Shown here in pieces: positions 9,672 to 18,901 of a stretch of 64,000 nt of DNA. The stretch is from assembly GCA_900537185.1 (NCBI GenBank), contig LS999826.1:1072379-1136378 (forward strand), given 5' to 3'. Under the pieces are notes generated by a model that worked only from the letters and a program-made list of their open reading frames with translations, was not told the origin of the DNA and did no database searches. Position 1 is the first letter of the stretch. The number at the start of each line of letters is the position of its first letter. The translations under genes were made by a program, and so were the position numbers. The DNA comes from Cytophagales bacterium Alg240-R148 (GTDB taxonomy: Bacteria; Bacteroidota; Bacteroidia; Cytophagales; Cyclobacteriaceae).

Positions 9672-11321
9672 TTATCGTATCGCCTTGTAATAATTGATCA
9701 ACCCATTGGTAGAATCGTTGTGATCGGTAACTGGTTGGTTATCTTGTAAATCGGGTAGAATGTTTTTAGCCAATTGTTTGCCTAATTCAACGCCCCACTG
9801 ATCAAAACTAAAAATATTCCAAATGGCGCCTTGAACAAATATTTTGTGTTCGTAAAGCGCTATTAAACTACCTAAAGTAAAAGGATCTAATTTTTTAAAC
9901 AAAATGGAGTTGGTTGGCCTATTGCCTTCAAACACCTTAAATGCTTTTAATTTTTTAATTTCTGAAGCTGAAACACCTGATTTTTCTAGTTCTTGGGTCA
10001 CTTCTGCCTCCGTTTTTCCATTCATTAATGCTTCTGTTTGAGCAAAATAATTGGCCAAAAGTTTAACATGGTGGTCTCCAATTGGGTTTTGACTTTGTGC
10101 AGGAGCTATGAAATCAGAAGGGATGAGTTTGCTTCCTTGGTGTATCAGCTGGTAAAAGGCATGTTGGCCATTGGTACCTGGTTCTCCCCAAATAATTGGT
10201 CCTGTCTGATAATTTACTTTTTCTCCGTTGCGGTCAACATTTTTTCCGTTGCTTTCCATATTTCCTTGTTGGAAATAAGCAGAAAAACGGTGCATGTATT
10301 GGTCGTAAGGAAGTATGCACTCTGATTCAGCATTGAAAAAGTTATTGTACCAAATACCAATAACAGCTAAAATTACGGGCATGTTTTTATCGAAGGCAGT
10401 ATTTTTAAAATGTAAATCCATATCGTGCGCTCCTTTCAATAGTTGCTCGAAGTTGTCGTATCCAATTGTCAATGCAATGGAAAGACCTATCGCCGACCAC
10501 AACGAGTACCTACCGCCAACCCAATCCCAAAATTCAAACATATTGTTGGTATCTATTCCAAATTCTGCAACGGCAACGGCATTGGTGGATAGAGCAATAA
10601 AATGTTTTTTTACTTCTGACTTGTTTTTGGCATGTTCTAGAAACCAATCTCTTGCGCTATGGGCATTGGTCATGGTCTCTTGTGTAGTGAATGTTTTAGA
10701 CGCAATTAGAAAGAGCGTAGTTTCAGGATCAACTGATTTTAAAGTTTCGGCAATATGTGTACCATCAACATTGGATACAAAATGGGTAGAGATCCCTTTA
10801 ATCGTATAGGGTTTTAAGCTTTCTGTTACCATTACAGGTCCTAAGTCGGATCCGCCAATACCAATGTTTACAATGGTGTTGATGGCTTTTCCAGTATATC
10901 CCTTCCAATTTCCAGAATGAACTTCCTGGCAAAAATCAGACATTTTTTTGAGAACAGCTTTTATGTCTGGTAAAACATTGTTTCCATCTACTTCGATAGA
11001 AGTACTGGAAAAGTCTCTCAACGCAGTATGCAGTACTGCCCTTTGTTCGGTTTCATTGATGGCCTCTCCCTCCAACAAAGCATCTATGTTTTGTTTTAAA
11101 TTGGTTTCTTTGGCCAGTTCTAACAACGTGTCCAAAACTTCTTGATCCATTCTGTTTTTAGAGAAATCCAAAAGGATGTCATTGCATTGGATGGAGAAAT
11201 CTTGGAATCTATTTTTGTCTTTGGCAAATAGGTCCTTCATGTGAACATCCTTAAAATCAAAATAAAGGTCTGCCAGTTTTTGCCAGGATTTTGTTTGGGT
11301 AGGGTTGGTTGTTGAAAGCAT
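9672..11321 (-). CDS. pgi: Glucose-6-phosphate isomerase
   Basis: The 549-residue product has the length of bacterial PGI. It carries both family signatures: [15 protein letters not shown] and [10 protein letters not shown], as well as the substrate-phosphate segment [10 protein letters not shown]. It interconverts glucose-6-phosphate and fructose-6-phosphate in glycolysis and gluconeogenesis. The start at 11321 (MLSTTNPTQ) is preferred to a longer frame from 11375, which would run through the terminator of secG. It lies after the secG operon but is separated from it by that terminator. Confidence 0.96.
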   Translation of the reverse strand: MLSTTNPTQTKSWQKLADLYFDFKDVHMKDLFAKDKNRFQDFSIQCNDILLDFSKNRMDQEVLDTLLELAKETNLKQNIDALLEGEAINETEQRAVLHTALRDFSSTSIEVDGNNVLPDIKAVLKKMSDFCQEVHSGNWKGYTGKAINTIVNIGIGGSDLGPVMVTESLKPYTIKGISTHFVSNVDGTHIAETLKSVDPETTLFLIASKTFTTQETMTNAHSARDWFLEHAKNKSEVKKHFIALSTNAVAVAEFGIDTNNMFEFWDWVGGRYSLWSAIGLSIALTIGYDNFEQLLKGAHDMDLHFKNTAFDKNMPVILAVIGIWYNNFFNAESECILPYDQYMHRFSAYFQQGNMESNGKNVDRNGEKVNYQTGPIIWGEPGTNGQHAFYQLIHQGSKLIPSDFIAPAQSQNPIGDHHVKLLANYFAQTEALMNGKTEAEVTQELEKSGVSASEIKKLKAFKVFEGNRPTNSILFKKLDPFTLGSLIALYEHKIFVQGAIWNIFSFDQWGVELGKQLAKNILPDLQDNQPVTDHNDSTNGLINYYKAIR

Positions 11322-11373
11322 ATATTTGTCTTTAATGGTTACATATTGGTAGAGGGGGTAAAAATAACAAGGC

Positions 11374-11400
11374 ATAAAAAAACCTGCAAATAGCAGGTTT
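11374..11400 (-). terminator. Intrinsic terminator of the miaB-secG operon
   Basis: Stem AAACCTGC / GCAGGTTT (11380-11387 and 11393-11400) with a 5-base loop, followed on the minus strand by a run of seven T. It lies 22 bases behind the secG stop. Confidence 0.88.
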
Positions 11401-11422
11401 AAACTTTATGTTATATTTTTAT

Positions 11423-11830
11423 TTATTCCTGTGTTTCAGCCTCGGTAGACTCTTCTTCTGCCGCCGCCGGCTCTGCTTCCAATGCCTCGATACCACCACC
11501 TGAGTTGTCACTGTTGGATTGGTCAAGGGTAGGAGAAGCGGTAACAGGAGCTCCTTGCTCCTTGGCTTTATCCAATCCAGTTGTGCTGAAAGGATCTCCA
11601 GAATCTTGTTTCGATAATATCGTGGTAGCAATTGACAACACACAAAGTGATATGGCCAATCCCCAAGTTATTTTTTCCAATAAATCGGAAGTTTTTTTCA
11701 CACCAATAATATTGCTAGCGCCGGATCCTCCAAACTGAGAAGTTAAGCCTCCGCCTTTAGAATTTTGCGCCAAAATTACTAATACTAATAAAATTGCAAT
11801 GATTACGATAAGTGTTATTATAATTTCCAT
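11423..11830 (-). CDS. secG: Preprotein translocase subunit SecG
   Basis: This 135-residue protein has two membrane helices (about residues 3-21 and 52-70) joined by the SecG-typical loop with GGGLTSQFGGSGA. SecG supports SecYE-dependent export across the inner membrane. The C-terminus is extended by an acidic, Glu/Ala/Thr-rich tail of about 60 residues that is longer than in Proteobacteria. It begins 4 bases after the TPR gene and is the last gene of the operon. In many other Bacteroidota this gene order continues into groES-groEL; here it stops at a terminator. Confidence 0.94.
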   Translation of the reverse strand: MEIIITLIVIIAILLVLVILAQNSKGGGLTSQFGGSGASNIIGVKKTSDLLEKITWGLAISLCVLSIATTILSKQDSGDPFSTTGLDKAKEQGAPVTASPTLDQSNSDNSGGGIEALEAEPAAAEEESTEAETQE

Positions 11831-11834
11831 CCTC

Positions 11835-12725
11835 TTATTCTTTTTTCAATTCTTCTATACAAGCTGCAAAGTAAGCCTTTTTTTGAGGAAATTTCCAAAT
11901 TAATTTCTTATAAATATCAATAGCCTTTTCAGTTTTTCCTTGTTTTATGAAAATTTTTGCTAAATTTTCGCTTACGAGGTTCTCTCCAAACTCAATACTT
12001 TTTAATGCCAAGTCTTGTTTTTCGCTGCTATCTACTTCTTCAAGCTGGTTTTTTTTAATAGAAGGTTCTGACTTAATAAAGTTGTTGATTAAATCAATTT
12101 GTTCTTTTTGTTTTCCTTTTGGCTTTTTCTTTTTTTTAGTTTTGAGCTCCTTTATAACATCTGGTTCTTCGTCTGTGTTTTGTTCTTTCGAAAGGGCTTC
12201 TGCTGCTGCTTTTCTTCTGGTAGTAGGTTTTTTTGGCGCTGTGGGTTGTTGCACTTGCTCCTCGTCTTCATAGGGCTTTATTTTATTTTTCAGCTGCCTT
12301 AAATTGGCATAAATTTCATCCCTAAGTTGGTCGGCATCTGTTTCTTTGTGAATGGCATCTTTGTCCTCATCCGAAAAATGAATGGGTGTTTCATCCACTT
12401 CAGCTGATTCTTCAGGTCCTTTTTCAACCACAACAATTTCAGCTTCTTGTTCTACCATTGTTGCAGGTTCGTTGGAATAGGGTTCTTGGAAGGTATCCTG
12501 AATTATTGCCTTTAATATTTTTCTATCCGAAGTATATAATGCTGCAAAATTAAGGTGTTTGTTGTAGTCCGGACTATCGAATTTTTTAGACCCTTTTGCA
12601 AGAAGCGTATGCAATACTTGCGCATACGGGTACTCCTGACACGCTTTTGTTAAGCCTTCTACGTTATCACTTTCGATAGCCGAAAAATCTGCAACAATCT
12701 CTTTTAGTTTGGTCTTGTTCACCAT
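11835..12725 (-). CDS. TPR-containing protein of unknown function
   Basis: The 296-residue protein has no signal peptide. The N-terminal 90 residues form a helical domain, a charged linker rich in Lys, Glu and Asp fills about 95-220, and the last 60 residues resemble a tetratricopeptide repeat (AKIFIKQGKTEKAIDIYKKL). I do not recognise a named family beyond TPR. It lies between lptE-like and secG genes, an association that I recall from other Bacteroidota genomes, which suggests a function linked to envelope biogenesis, but this is inference. Confidence 0.75.
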   Translation of the reverse strand: MVNKTKLKEIVADFSAIESDNVEGLTKACQEYPYAQVLHTLLAKGSKKFDSPDYNKHLNFAALYTSDRKILKAIIQDTFQEPYSNEPATMVEQEAEIVVVEKGPEESAEVDETPIHFSDEDKDAIHKETDADQLRDEIYANLRQLKNKIKPYEDEEQVQQPTAPKKPTTRRKAAAEALSKEQNTDEEPDVIKELKTKKKKKPKGKQKEQIDLINNFIKSEPSIKKNQLEEVDSSEKQDLALKSIEFGENLVSENLAKIFIKQGKTEKAIDIYKKLIWKFPQKKAYFAACIEELKKE

Positions 12726-12761
12726 TTATATTTTTGACGGGAAATAAAAATAACTGAAAAA

Positions 12762-13301
12762 TTACCAATTGGCAACTGTCTCATTAAATATATCGAGGAT
12801 AATCTGATCAAATATCGTTTCAATCAATTGATCTTCCACCGCAGTAAGGTTTTGATCGTTGTCAAATTCTTCAAAAAAACTAAATGTCTTATTTTCAAAA
12901 TTATAGGTATCGTCTGCCGTATTGTAATAATTCACTTCAACGGTGATGGTTATTCTTGTTCTTGCGGCAGCATCTGCCTTCTCGTCCGTTCCTGAAGCGG
13001 TAGGGGCAATAGGAGTCAATCGGTACGATTGTATACCCCCGTCGATCTGAAGGTCGCCATTTAGATTGGTAAGAACCAAATTGGTATTGCTTTGGTAGTA
13101 GTCTCGAATGTTGTTGGTGAAAGTTTGAGACAAGTTGGGTGGCCCCAAATTGGCATTGTTATAAAAACTCGCTATTGAGATTGTTTTAACGGATGGAGGA
13201 AGGTTAATCCCGGACATGGTATAAACCCCACAGGAGCTAATGGCCATCAACATCAATAAAACAGTGAGTGGTATTTTTATCCTACTATTCTTCAATTTCA
13301 T
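12762..13301 (-). CDS. lptE: LptE-like outer-membrane lipoprotein
   Basis: The 179-residue product has a signal peptide with a lipobox ending at Cys24 (AISSC). The mature part begins with a YxMSGxNLPP stretch, and later segments (TISIASFYNNA, FTNNIRDYYQS, ETIFDQIILDIFN) are typical of the Bacteroidota LptE family. LptE plugs the LptD barrel during LPS delivery to the outer leaflet. Its first 17 bases overlap the end of the sigma-54 activator gene, so translation is probably coupled. The symbol is assigned by family resemblance; sequence identity to Proteobacterial LptE is expected to be low. Confidence 0.8.
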   Translation of the reverse strand: MKLKNSRIKIPLTVLLMLMAISSCGVYTMSGINLPPSVKTISIASFYNNANLGPPNLSQTFTNNIRDYYQSNTNLVLTNLNGDLQIDGGIQSYRLTPIAPTASGTDEKADAAARTRITITVEVNYYNTADDTYNFENKTFSFFEEFDNDQNLTAVEDQLIETIFDQIILDIFNETVANW

Positions 13302-14607
13302 ACTGTTTTATTTTTCTGTACAAAGTTCGTTCCGAAATTCCGAGGTCCTTCGCAGCATACTTCCTTTTGTGGTTGTTTTTTTTGAGCGCTTTAATAATCA
13401 TTTCCTTTTCTTTTTTCTCCAAAGACAAGGACTCCTCTTCCGTAATGTGCAATACATCCTGAACTTCTTCAAAATCGTTGTCAACATAATCCTTTACCAC
13501 AAGGTCGCTGGACTCGGGTTCTGGTCTTATCTCAAGTACCTGGGTGTCTGCTTCTTTGCTTTCGGTAGGAAGGGCGGTGATAGGCTCCTCCAAGCTTTTA
13601 AAAAGCTCTTTGTTTTTATCTTTGAGCTGGCTGCTGTCGCTATCATTGTCTAGAATATCATGAACAAGTTTTTTAAGTTCATTCATATCCTTTTTCATGT
13701 CGAACAACACCTTGTATAAGATTTCTCTTTCAGAAAGGCTTTCGTCTTTGGAATCTGGCGATTTGTAAAGTGCAGGAAGGAAGTTGTTCTCAGAGGGAAG
13801 AAACTCCTTTAATTTATTGGCCGTAATAATTTTCTCTTCGGTAGTTAATACAGAAATTTGCTCCACCAAGTTTTTTAACTGCCTGATATTACCTGGGAAT
13901 CTATATTTTAACAATAAAACTTTGGCTTCGTTGTTAAGTGCAATAGGCTGTACTCGGTAGTTCTCAGCGAAATCCGAAGCGAACTTTCTAAATAAAAGCA
14001 ATAAATCCTCACCGCGGTCGCGAAGGGGAGGAACAAAAATAGGAACGGTACTGAGTCTATAATAAAGGTCTTCTCTAAATTTCCCTTTCTCTACAGCTTG
14101 CATGAGGTCTACATTGGTAGCGGCTACAACCCGTACATTGGTCTTTAATACCTTACTACTACCAACTTTGATAAATTCACCATTTTCTAAAACTCTTAAC
14201 AATCTTGCCTGGGTGCCTATGGGCATTTCTCCAATTTCATCTAAGAAAATAGTACCGCCGTCGGTCACTTCAAAGTATCCTTTTCGAGCATCGTATGCAC
14301 CAGTAAAAGAGCCTTTCTCATGACCAAATAATTCTGAATCAATAGTCCCTTCCGGAATTGCACCACAGTTGACAGCAATAAATTGCCCGTGTTTTCTGTG
14401 GCTTTGGTTGTGAATTATTTTAGAAAAAGATTCTTTTCCGCTGCCACTTTCTCCTGTAATTAATACGGACATGTCCGTTGCTGCTACTTGTGTAGCCACT
14501 TTAATGGCATGGTTGAGCAAAGGGGAGTTTCCAATTATCTGAAAACGTTGTTTTATATTTTGTATTTCTTGGTTGTCCAAAATTTCGATAGAATTAAACT
14601 GGAACAC
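13285..14607 (-). CDS. Sigma-54 interacting AAA+ transcription activator
   Basis: This 440-residue protein has an AAA+ domain (about 20-270) with Walker [10 protein letters not shown] (52-60), sigma-54 contact loop GSFTGA (99-104, Ser in place of the usual Ala of GAFTGA), Walker B FLDEIGE (121-127), and a Fis-type HTH at the C-terminus ([15 protein letters not shown]). There is no receiver, GAF or PAS domain at the N-terminus; an acidic linker of about 130 residues separates AAA+ from HTH. Such activators usually need a signal-input domain, so control may be by abundance or a partner protein. It overlaps miaB by 14 bases and lptE by 17 bases in one operon. Confidence 0.92.
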   Translation of the reverse strand: MFQFNSIEILDNQEIQNIKQRFQIIGNSPLLNHAIKVATQVAATDMSVLITGESGSGKESFSKIIHNQSHRKHGQFIAVNCGAIPEGTIDSELFGHEKGSFTGAYDARKGYFEVTDGGTIFLDEIGEMPIGTQARLLRVLENGEFIKVGSSKVLKTNVRVVAATNVDLMQAVEKGKFREDLYYRLSTVPIFVPPLRDRGEDLLLLFRKFASDFAENYRVQPIALNNEAKVLLLKYRFPGNIRQLKNLVEQISVLTTEEKIITANKLKEFLPSENNFLPALYKSPDSKDESLSEREILYKVLFDMKKDMNELKKLVHDILDNDSDSSQLKDKNKELFKSLEEPITALPTESKEADTQVLEIRPEPESSDLVVKDYVDNDFEEVQDVLHITEEESLSLEKKEKEMIIKALKKNNHKRKYAAKDLGISERTLYRKIKQYEIEE

Positions 14608-16057
14608 CTGTTAGAGTTGCGGAAGTACAATCTTCTACGCGCACCTTAACATATTCTCCGGGTTGGTATTGTTCTTTTGGAAAGACAATGACGTGGTTGG
14701 ATGAAATTCTGCCTTGTAAATGGTCTTTTGACTTTTTTGAATATCCTTCCACTAAAACCTCACAAGTTTTTCCTATGAACATTTTATTTCTTTTAAGTGA
14801 GATTTCTTTTTGTTTGGTTATGATTTCACTCAGTCGTTTCTTTTTCACTTCCAATGGAATATCATCTTCGTATTGTTTGGCAGCCAAGGTTCCTGGTCTT
14901 TCCGAATAAAAGAACATAAATGAAAAATCATATTGTACATAGTCCATTAAGGTTAATGTATCCTGGTGCTCTTCTTCTGTTTCAGAACAAAAACCAGCAA
15001 TCATATCAGAGGAAATACCACAAGTGTCTCCTAAAATATTTCTTACAGCATCTACGCGGTTAATGTACCAAGCTCTGTCATAGGTTCTATTCATTAATTC
15101 TAGGACTCTTGAATTACCACTTTGAGCCGGTAAATGAATGTTTTTGCAAATGTTATCGTGCTTTTTCATTGCGTACAATACCTCATCGGTAATGTCTTTC
15201 GGGTGGGAAGTAGAAAACCGAACACGAAGTTGAGGGCTTACCTCTGCAACCATTTCTAATAAGTTTGCAAAAGAAACAATCTGTTCTGAATTAATCTCTT
15301 TTTTCTCTAGTGTTTTTTTGTTGTTCTCTTCTGCTGACCATTTGTATGAGTCAACGTTTTGGCCTAATAAAGTTACTTCCTTGTATCCTTTTTGGTATAA
15401 GTCTTGTGCTTCCTTGACAATAGAGTGCGGGTCGCGGCTGCGCTCTCTACCTCTTGTGAATGGTACAACACAAAAGGAACACATGTTGTCACACCCTCTC
15501 ATAATTGAAATGAAAGCAGTTATGCCATTGCTGTTGAGTCGTACGGGAGCAATGTCTGCATAGGTTTCTTCCTTGCTCAAAAACGTGTTTACGGCTTTTT
15601 GACCATCAAAAGCTTGTCCTACCAAATTTGGAAGGTCTCTATAAGCATCGGGCCCTACCACCATATCCACTACTTTTTCTTCTTCCAATAGTTTGCTTTT
15701 CAAACGCTCGGCCATACAGCCCAATACACCAATAACCATTTCTGGCCTTTTTTTCTTAATTGCGTTGTAGTGGTTCAGTCTGTTTCTTACTGTAGTTTCT
15801 GCTTTCTCCCTAATGGAGCAAGTATTTAAGAATACAACATCTGCATCTTCGTAGGTCGAAGTGGTTCCAAAACCATTTTCTTTAAGAATTGACGCTACAA
15901 TTTCACTGTCAGAAAAATTCATTTGACAACCGTAACTTTCAATGTAAAGTTTTTTCTGATCCGATTTATATTCGTCTTTACTGACTTGCACTCCGCACTG
16001 TTCTTCTTTCTGATGATCGTCCTTTATTATTGACAAATCTGTAATCAATTCCTTCAT
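14594..16057 (-). CDS. miaB: tRNA-2-methylthio-N6-dimethylallyladenosine synthase MiaB
   Basis: The 487-residue protein contains the three Cys of the auxiliary Fe-S cluster in the N-terminal methylthiotransferase domain (C44 in YGCQMN, C80 in NTCSIR, C114 in LGCMAE) and the radical-SAM CxxxCxxC at C189/C193/C196. A TRAM domain closes the C-terminus. It adds the methylthio group to i6A37 of tRNAs reading UNN codons. It is the first gene of a five-gene operon with a well-formed promoter 31-63 bases upstream. The product is about 35 residues longer at the N-terminus than E. coli MiaB, a common feature of the phylum. Confidence 0.96.
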   Translation of the reverse strand: MKELITDLSIIKDDHQKEEQCGVQVSKDEYKSDQKKLYIESYGCQMNFSDSEIVASILKENGFGTTSTYEDADVVFLNTCSIREKAETTVRNRLNHYNAIKKKRPEMVIGVLGCMAERLKSKLLEEEKVVDMVVGPDAYRDLPNLVGQAFDGQKAVNTFLSKEETYADIAPVRLNSNGITAFISIMRGCDNMCSFCVVPFTRGRERSRDPHSIVKEAQDLYQKGYKEVTLLGQNVDSYKWSAEENNKKTLEKKEINSEQIVSFANLLEMVAEVSPQLRVRFSTSHPKDITDEVLYAMKKHDNICKNIHLPAQSGNSRVLELMNRTYDRAWYINRVDAVRNILGDTCGISSDMIAGFCSETEEEHQDTLTLMDYVQYDFSFMFFYSERPGTLAAKQYEDDIPLEVKKKRLSEIITKQKEISLKRNKMFIGKTCEVLVEGYSKKSKDHLQGRISSNHVIVFPKEQYQPGEYVKVRVEDCTSATLTGVPV

Positions 16058-16087
16058 CTGATGTTATTCTATAAATTATTGAAAGCA

Positions 16088-16120
16088 CAAAGTTAAATAT
16101 TCTTATTGTTTTATGACAAA
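16088..16120 (-). promoter_or_regulatory. Bacteroidota-type promoter of the miaB-secG operon
   Basis: On the minus strand, TTTG (16120-16117) is followed after 21 bases by TAACTTTG (16095-16088). Both elements match the -33 TTTG and -7 TAnnTTTG consensus of the primary sigma factor in this phylum, at a typical spacing. Transcription would begin around 16081, leaving a leader of about 25 bases. Confidence 0.7.
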
Positions 16121-16135
16121 TTGACAGGGAAAAAA

Positions 16136-17416
16136 TTAAAATCCTCCCTCCAGTACCTGTAAGATGCCTTTTGCTTTTAATTGGCATTCCTCATATTCCA
16201 TTGCAGCATCCGCGTCCAACGTGATGGCACTACCAACTTGGAAAGACAATCTTTGTTGGTTGGCATCATAGAACATACTTCTAATGACTACATTGAAGTC
16301 AAAATCTTCGTTTCCATCAATATATCCTACTGCGCCAGAGAACAAACCTCTTTTAGAGGTTTCATACCTTTCAATCAACTCCATTGCTTTTACCTTTGGT
16401 GCTCCTGTCATGCTGCCCATAGGGAACGCATTTTTAATACATTCAACCGTTGCACCATTCTTAACTTCGCAACTAATGGTGGAGACCATTTGATGCAAAT
16501 GTTTGAAACTATAAATGCCAAAGAGCTCTTCCACTTTTGTAGAACCAACCTTTGCAGATCTTGCCAAATCATTGCGAACTAAGTCTACAATCATAAGGTT
16601 TTCTGCTTGTTCTTTTTCACTGTTTCTTAGCTGCTTTTTTAAAGCGGCATCTTCTAGGTCAGATGCCCCGCGTTTAATGGTGCCTTTGATAGGCTGGGAA
16701 ATCAATTTATTTCCGATTTTTTTAATAAAGCGCTCTGGCGAAGCGCCTAAAGCAAAATTGTTTCCCGTTTTTAATAAAAATGAAAATGGATTGGGTGAAA
16801 CTATATTCAGTTTCCAGAACAACTGTATGGGGTTGATTTGGATGTTTTTTACCAAATATTCAATACAATAATTGATTTCGTAAATATCACCGTCCAATAT
16901 ATGCTCCTTGAGTTGGTTTACAACTTCTATATATTTTTCTTTTGTAGTTTTAGAGGTTACAGCATTGAAAGAGCGCTGAATGTTCTCTTCTTTAATTTGG
17001 GTATGGTTGATCTTAGAAAATATCAGAGTGGGGTCAAAAGATTCAATTTTGACAGTGTTGGAGGAGAAATGCAGCGTGTGTTCAGGAATGAAAAAATGAA
17101 TTGTTGGAAAGTCATGCGTGGATGCATTGGAGCTCGTAACGGCCTCTACTTCATTTTTGAGATCGTAACTTAAATATCCAAAACAAGTCTGGTTGGGATG
17201 GTCTTGATGCAAAGATTGCAAGGCTGCAAACCCACCTTCCTCACTATTTTGGAGCTTGGTTTTAGCTCCTATGGCCAAGGTAGAGTTGAAACTACCATAC
17301 AAGGTTTCAATTTCATTGCCTGTCAAATAAACAAAGTCCTGAAAGCTTTGGGCGTAGTACAATGCTTTTAATAGAAAATCGTTTTTGTTGTCTAAAAGGA
17401 AAGTTTTTTCTTGCAT
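16136..17416 (-). CDS. pabB: Aminodeoxychorismate synthase component I (chorismate-binding)
   Basis: The product is about 426 residues. The chorismate-binding core is complete: PIKGTIKRG, the IVDLVRNDL Mg-site segment, and GSMTGAPK near the end. It converts chorismate with ammonia to 4-amino-4-deoxychorismate for folate. The short N-terminal domain and absence of an adjacent trpE/trpD/trpC cluster or pabA favour PabB over TrpE or an isochorismate synthase, but this is not decisive. Two ATGs are possible (17428 or 17416); a frame reaching 17437 overlaps the upstream hairpin. The downstream neighbour is the miaB operon, 78 bases away. Confidence 0.85.
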   Translation of the reverse strand: MQEKTFLLDNKNDFLLKALYYAQSFQDFVYLTGNEIETLYGSFNSTLAIGAKTKLQNSEEGGFAALQSLHQDHPNQTCFGYLSYDLKNEVEAVTSSNASTHDFPTIHFFIPEHTLHFSSNTVKIESFDPTLIFSKINHTQIKEENIQRSFNAVTSKTTKEKYIEVVNQLKEHILDGDIYEINYCIEYLVKNIQINPIQLFWKLNIVSPNPFSFLLKTGNNFALGASPERFIKKIGNKLISQPIKGTIKRGASDLEDAALKKQLRNSEKEQAENLMIVDLVRNDLARSAKVGSTKVEELFGIYSFKHLHQMVSTISCEVKNGATVECIKNAFPMGSMTGAPKVKAMELIERYETSKRGLFSGAVGYIDGNEDFDFNVVIRSMFYDANQQRLSFQVGSAITLDADAAMEYEECQLKAKGILQVLEGGF

Positions 17417-17432
17417 AATTGGCCTCATAAAA

Positions 17433-17470
17433 AACACCCTGCAATCTAAACAATTACAGGGTGTTTTTTT
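17433..17470 (-). terminator. Hairpin terminator behind the YceI gene
   Basis: The 9-bp stem AACACCCTG / CAGGGTGTT (17433-17441 and 17457-17465) has a 15-base loop and is flanked by T runs on both strands. It lies behind the YceI stop and just before pabB on the same strand. It may also fall at the very start of the pabB leader (see the candidate promoter at 17472-17504). Confidence 0.8.
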
Positions 17471-17471
17471 A

Positions 17472-17504
17472 CAAAGGTATTTGATTTTTATACGCCTTCT
17501 GCAA
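17472..17504 (-). promoter_or_regulatory. Candidate promoter for pabB
   Basis: The minus strand has TTG (17504-17502), 22 bases, then TACCTTTG (17479-17472), matching the Bacteroidota promoter form. It overlaps the last codons of the YceI gene. A start point near 17465 would place the hairpin at the 5' end of the pabB transcript. Confidence 0.45.
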
Positions 17505-18240
17505 CACTAGCAGAAATTACAAAACCAACATTTACCGTATTGTAAATGAACTTGTCTTTTGCTTTGTCGGCAACATCGGCTTCATCGTTGTGCTTAACAT
17601 TCCAAAGTGTTCTGTCAATGTTGAATTTAGCTTCAGCATGCACAGACCCATCTTTCATAGATATGTTGGCTGGAAATGCGATACTCAAAGTAGTACCTCT
17701 AAGTGTTAGGTTTCCCGTAACTTTGTGGGTAGGGCTTTCAACAATGTGAACATCAGCCGAAGCTGGTTTGTTCTCTGTTTCAAATTCTTCTTTCACTTCT
17801 ACCTGAAAAGAAGAGTCAATCGCTTCAACAGAAGTAATTTCAAATACTGCTAATGGATGGTTGGCTACATCAAAAAAGTCTTCACTTTTTAGATGCCCAA
17901 TTAATTTGTCATGGTATTCTTGGCTTTCTTTTAAATCTTCACAAATAATATTGTTCAAATCGATGTTGATAGAGCCGCCAACAATAACGTCATTTTCGAT
18001 GTTGATACTGCCATCTTTCACAGCAATAGTGCCACCATGTTTGCCTGTAGGCTTGCTGCCTACCCAGCTAACAGAGCTGGTTGATACATCTAGCGCATAG
18101 TTAGAAGCCTTATTAGAAACTTCTTGAACCTCCTGTGCTTCGGAAACTTCTGCATTTGTCCCTTCATCCGCTTGAGGAGAACAACTGAAAATTAATAGTG
18201 CCAAACCCAAAACGGAATAGTTTAAAAAGCTTTTTTTCAT
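17488..18240 (-). CDS. YceI-family lipoprotein
   Basis: The 250-residue product starts at MKKSFLNYS, giving a lipoprotein signal with lipobox Cys20 (LLIFSC); a longer frame to 18339 adds an implausible leader and would overlap the divergent gene. After an acidic spacer the YceI lipocalin-like barrel begins with SSVSWVGSKPTGKHGG and ends at residue 246. YceI proteins bind isoprenoid or similar amphiphilic ligands; some take part in electron-transport quinone handling or stress. An insert of about 25 residues rich in Glu and Asn lies in the middle of the barrel. The ligand here is unknown. Confidence 0.88.
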   Translation of the reverse strand: MKKSFLNYSVLGLALLIFSCSPQADEGTNAEVSEAQEVQEVSNKASNYALDVSTSSVSWVGSKPTGKHGGTIAVKDGSINIENDVIVGGSINIDLNNIICEDLKESQEYHDKLIGHLKSEDFFDVANHPLAVFEITSVEAIDSSFQVEVKEEFETENKPASADVHIVESPTHKVTGNLTLRGTTLSIAFPANISMKDGSVHAEAKFNIDRTLWNVKHNDEADVADKAKDKFIYNTVNVGFVISASVAEGV

Positions 18241-18282
18241 AATTTTGGTATTAATAGTTTTTTTTAGTTTAAGTATATAATC

Positions 18283-18290
18283 CAAAACTA
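18283..18290 (-). promoter_or_regulatory. Candidate -7 box for the YceI gene
   Basis: The minus strand reads TAGTTTTG, matching TAnnTTTG, 43 bases before the YceI ATG in the divergent gap with the carbonic-anhydrase-like gene. No convincing -33 element was found. Confidence 0.4.
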
Positions 18291-18332
18291 AGGGAAATTG
18301 TTCATTAATTAAAAAAAGTTTAGACATCAGGT

Positions 18333-18851
18333 ATGGCACTTATTAAAACAGTCAACGGAAAAAGTCCAAGTTTTGGCGAAAATATTTATCTAGCAGACAA
18401 CGCTACAGTGGTAGGGGATGTGCAAATGGGAAACAATTGCACCGTATGGTTTAACGCTGTAGTTCGAGGCGACGTTCATTATATAAAAATAGGAAACGAC
18501 ACCAACATCCAAGATGGAGCAGTTGTGCATTGTACGTATAAAGAGTCGCCAACCAACATAGGCAATAAAGTGTCCATCGCGCACAATGCGATTGTTCATG
18601 GGTGCACCATAGAAGACAATGTTTTAATTGGTATGGGTGCAATAGTGATGGACAATGCCATAATTAAAAGCAATAGTGTAATAGCGGCAGGCGCTGTAGT
18701 ACTTGCTGGTACTATTGTTGAAGAAGGAAGTATTTATGCCGGAATGCCAGCAAAAAAGATAAAGGATATTGGAGACAACATGAAAGCGGTTATTGAACGA
18801 ACTGCCAAAAATTATCCTATGTATGCTACTTGGTTTAATGAAGAAGATTAG
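18333..18851 (+). CDS. Gamma-carbonic anhydrase-like hexapeptide protein
   Basis: This 172-residue protein is a left-handed beta-helix of isoleucine-patch hexapeptides (for example the runs around GNNCTVWFNAVVRGD and DNVLIGMGAIV). The three metal-ligand histidines of the gamma-CA/YrdA/PaaY group are all present: one in VVHCTY and two in SIAHNAIVHG. It is expected to be a cytoplasmic trimer. Carbonic anhydrase or thioesterase activity has been shown for some relatives, but others lack activity, so the name describes the fold. It is divergent from the YceI gene. Confidence 0.88.
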   Translation: MALIKTVNGKSPSFGENIYLADNATVVGDVQMGNNCTVWFNAVVRGDVHYIKIGNDTNIQDGAVVHCTYKESPTNIGNKVSIAHNAIVHGCTIEDNVLIGMGAIVMDNAIIKSNSVIAAGAVVLAGTIVEEGSIYAGMPAKKIKDIGDNMKAVIERTAKNYPMYATWFNEED

Positions 18852-18882
18852 TTGTTGGTTTTTTCGATAAATAGTAAGTTTG
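18852..18882 (+). promoter_or_regulatory. Candidate promoter of the TlpA-like gene
   Basis: A TTG at 18852-18854 precedes TAAGTTTG (18875-18882) by 20 bases, matching the phylum consensus. The ATG follows 20 bases after the -7 box. Confidence 0.55.
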
Positions 18883-18901
18883 CAAATTCTAAATTGTTTT
18901 T

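Noticed and set aside
11419-11643. Alternative minus-strand frame inside secG
   Set aside because: It is an out-of-frame reading of the secG tail with an abnormal Lys/Arg/Leu composition.
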